Positions 35,957 through 37,233 of a stretch of DNA of 37,233 bases are shown here, piece after piece (the stretch's first letter is position 1; each line of letters opens with the position of its first letter). The DNA comes from Desulfobacteraceae bacterium (lineage in GTDB: Bacteria; Desulfobacterota; Desulfobacteria; Desulfobacterales; Desulfosalsimonadaceae): positions 1-37,233 of the forward strand of contig JAIPDT010000008.1 of NCBI GenBank assembly GCA_021737545.1, written 5' to 3'. The position numbers and the translations under genes were made by a program. The notes below the pieces were generated by a model. That model was not told the origin of the DNA, searched no databases, and saw only the letters and a list, made by a program, of their open reading frames with translations.

Positions 35957-36897
35957 AAATTTTTGAAGCGGTAAAAAACAACCCCGAGCTCGTATCGGCA
36001 TTCTTTGACGCCTCAGGCGCAATGATTGCGGCGGTTACCGATGAAAATTATATTATTCTTGGCTGCAATGACAACCTGACAAGGAGTCTGCATGCCCCGG
36101 AAAAGCCCCTGGGGCGTTATCTCGGAGATATCCTGTGCCCTCTGGAAGAAGACGCGTTCCCTCCGCTTGTTTCCGAAAAATCCGGCGAGCTGCTGCCCCA
36201 GATGTTGAAATTATGTCATACGGAAATTATGTTTAAGTGCTATAATTTTTCGGTTGACGGGGTTTTTCTGGTCCTGGGCGACCGGATGGGAGGAACGGAT
36301 AATGAGGTCATGGAGACCATGTCTTTGTTAAACAACGAACTCTCCGGCCTTACCCGGGAGCTTGGGAAAAAGAACCGTGAGCTTGAAACAGCCTATCGGA
36401 AAATAACGGAGCTGTCCCGGACGGATCCGCTCACCGGTCTTGCCAACAGGCGCTATTTCAAGGAAAGATACGAAGAGGAATTCGCTCTTTCACAAAGACA
36501 TGAATTTCCGCTGTCCCTGGCAATGATGGACCTGGATCATTTCAAGCAGGTAAATGACACACTGGGCCATAATGCAGGCGATGAGGTGCTAAAGGTATTT
36601 GCCTGGGTTTTGGGACAGAACTGTAGGCTGGAGGATTTTCCGGCCAGGTTCGGCGGCGAGGAATTTATCATATTTCTGCCTCATACCGCGGCGGACAAGG
36701 CCCTGGTTTTTGGAAACAGAATAAGGGAGACCCTTTCCGGGATGGATATTCTGGAAAATCCGCAATGGAAGGTTACAATCAGCGTCGGCATAGCCCAGCA
36801 AAAAATCGAGGATACCCCGGAAGGCCTTATCAAACGGGCGGATGAGGCGCTTTATGCGGCCAAGAGACAGGGGCGCAACCGGTGTGAAGTAAAATAG
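35953..36897 (+). CDS. Diguanylate cyclase (PAS-like N-terminus, coiled coil, GGDEF)
   Basis: RTDPLTGLANRRYFKERYEEEF, DLDHFKQVNDTLGHNAGDEVL, RLEDFPARFGGEEFIIFLP (GGEEF active site plus RxxD I-site); ATGA overlap with the B12 protein gene. Confidence 0.95.
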   Translation: MKIFEAVKNNPELVSAFFDASGAMIAAVTDENYIILGCNDNLTRSLHAPEKPLGRYLGDILCPLEEDAFPPLVSEKSGELLPQMLKLCHTEIMFKCYNFSVDGVFLVLGDRMGGTDNEVMETMSLLNNELSGLTRELGKKNRELETAYRKITELSRTDPLTGLANRRYFKERYEEEFALSQRHEFPLSLAMMDLDHFKQVNDTLGHNAGDEVLKVFAWVLGQNCRLEDFPARFGGEEFIIFLPHTAADKALVFGNRIRETLSGMDILENPQWKVTISVGIAQQKIEDTPEGLIKRADEALYAAKRQGRNRCEVK

Positions 36898-37037
36898 GAC
36901 AGTAGCCTGACCTGTCTATAGGCCTCGCCGGCATCTGTACCTGTTTTACTTGCAGCCGTTATTGCCTCCGCCCTGTGCTTTTCGGTGATGTGGACGCTTT
37001 TTTTAACCCCGCCCACCGACGGTTTGGCGTTGGTGCG

Positions 37038-37107
37038 CATCATAAAAACGTGCACTAATTTTTAAATTTTTAGTGCACGTTTTTATGATGTGCACTAAAA
37101 AAGTGCA
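37038..37107. repeat. Long hairpin (21-bp arms, 11-nt loop) plus adjacent GTGCACTAA half-sites
   Basis: CATCATAAAAACGTGCACTAA-TTTTTAAATTT-TTAGTGCACGTTTTTATGATG followed by TGCACTAAAAAAGTGCA. Confidence 0.85.
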
Positions 37108-37114
37108 TGTATGG

Positions 37115-37233
37115 CTATCCTGAAAGCAAATCATAGAGGGCTGTATTTAAAAAAACAACCTCTTTGCCGATTTTTTCTTTTTCCAGAACCCCGATTTCTG
37201 ACAATTCATTCAAATATTTGCTTGCAATATTTC
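37115..37233 (-). CDS. C-terminal fragment of a Fic-like protein (winged-helix tail), truncated by the window edge
   Basis: Minus-strand translation NIASKYLNELSEIGVLEKEKIGKEVVFLNTALYDLLSG* resembles the C-terminal wHTH of Fic proteins. Confidence 0.55.
   Translation of the reverse strand, partial: NIASKYLNELSEIGVLEKEKIGKEVVFLNTALYDLLSG

Noticed and set aside
36852-37055. 67-aa minus-strand ORF (MHVFMMRTNAKPSVGGVKKSVHITEKHRAEAITAASKTGTDAGEAYRQV...)
   Set aside because: Composition looks protein-like, but it overlaps the GGDEF 3' end and starts inside the hairpin, with no RBS or family match; could be a gene remnant, not supported enough to call.
1-37233. Window as a prophage, genomic island or integrative element
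   Set aside because: No integrase, transposase, phage structural gene or tRNA boundary seen; only small non-coding palindromes.

Overview
37.2 kb of bacterial chromosome, densely coding on both strands, with mostly housekeeping and regulatory content. The style (short sirohaem/Fe-S protein, HypAB, many receiver-only regulators) suggests Desulfobacterota; that taxonomic guess is inference only. In order the window holds: a partial CDS; an amidohydrolase; an archaeal-type (class V) FBP aldolase/phosphatase; a ferritin-like protein; NAD kinase; a two-domain class II aldolase-like protein; an operon of GrpE-like, short Hsp70, membrane-anchored J-like/DUF1566 protein and a coupled 56-aa Cys/Lys-rich protein; hypA-hypB; a trypsin-like protease; a glycine-betaine binding protein with a BCCT transporter; a small DNA-binding-like protein; ftsH; a receiver+Usp-like regulator, an unannotated 29-aa membrane peptide and an SLC13-type permease; a phosphorelay cluster (HK, RR, Spo0B/ChpT-like degenerate HK, RR, RR); a methyltransferase; a secreted GPGMM-repeat protein; a MITE-like palindrome; a MOSC protein; a Crp/Fnr regulator divergent from a small sirohaem sulfite-reductase-like protein plus a core-MetE-like protein; a REP-like palindrome; an RND pump with its adaptor; a histidine kinase, CarH/AerR-like B12-binding protein and GGDEF cyclase; and the 3' end of a Fic-like gene beside a GTGCACTAA-repeat hairpin. 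The best candidates for undescribed systems are (1) the Hsp70/J-like/DUF1566/small Cys protein operon, (2) the HK-B12 sensor-diguanylate cyclase module, and (3) the phosphorelay with a catalytically degenerate histidine phosphotransferase. I saw no rRNA, tRNA, CRISPR array or intact transposase. All calls come from reading the sequence and motifs; no database search was run.
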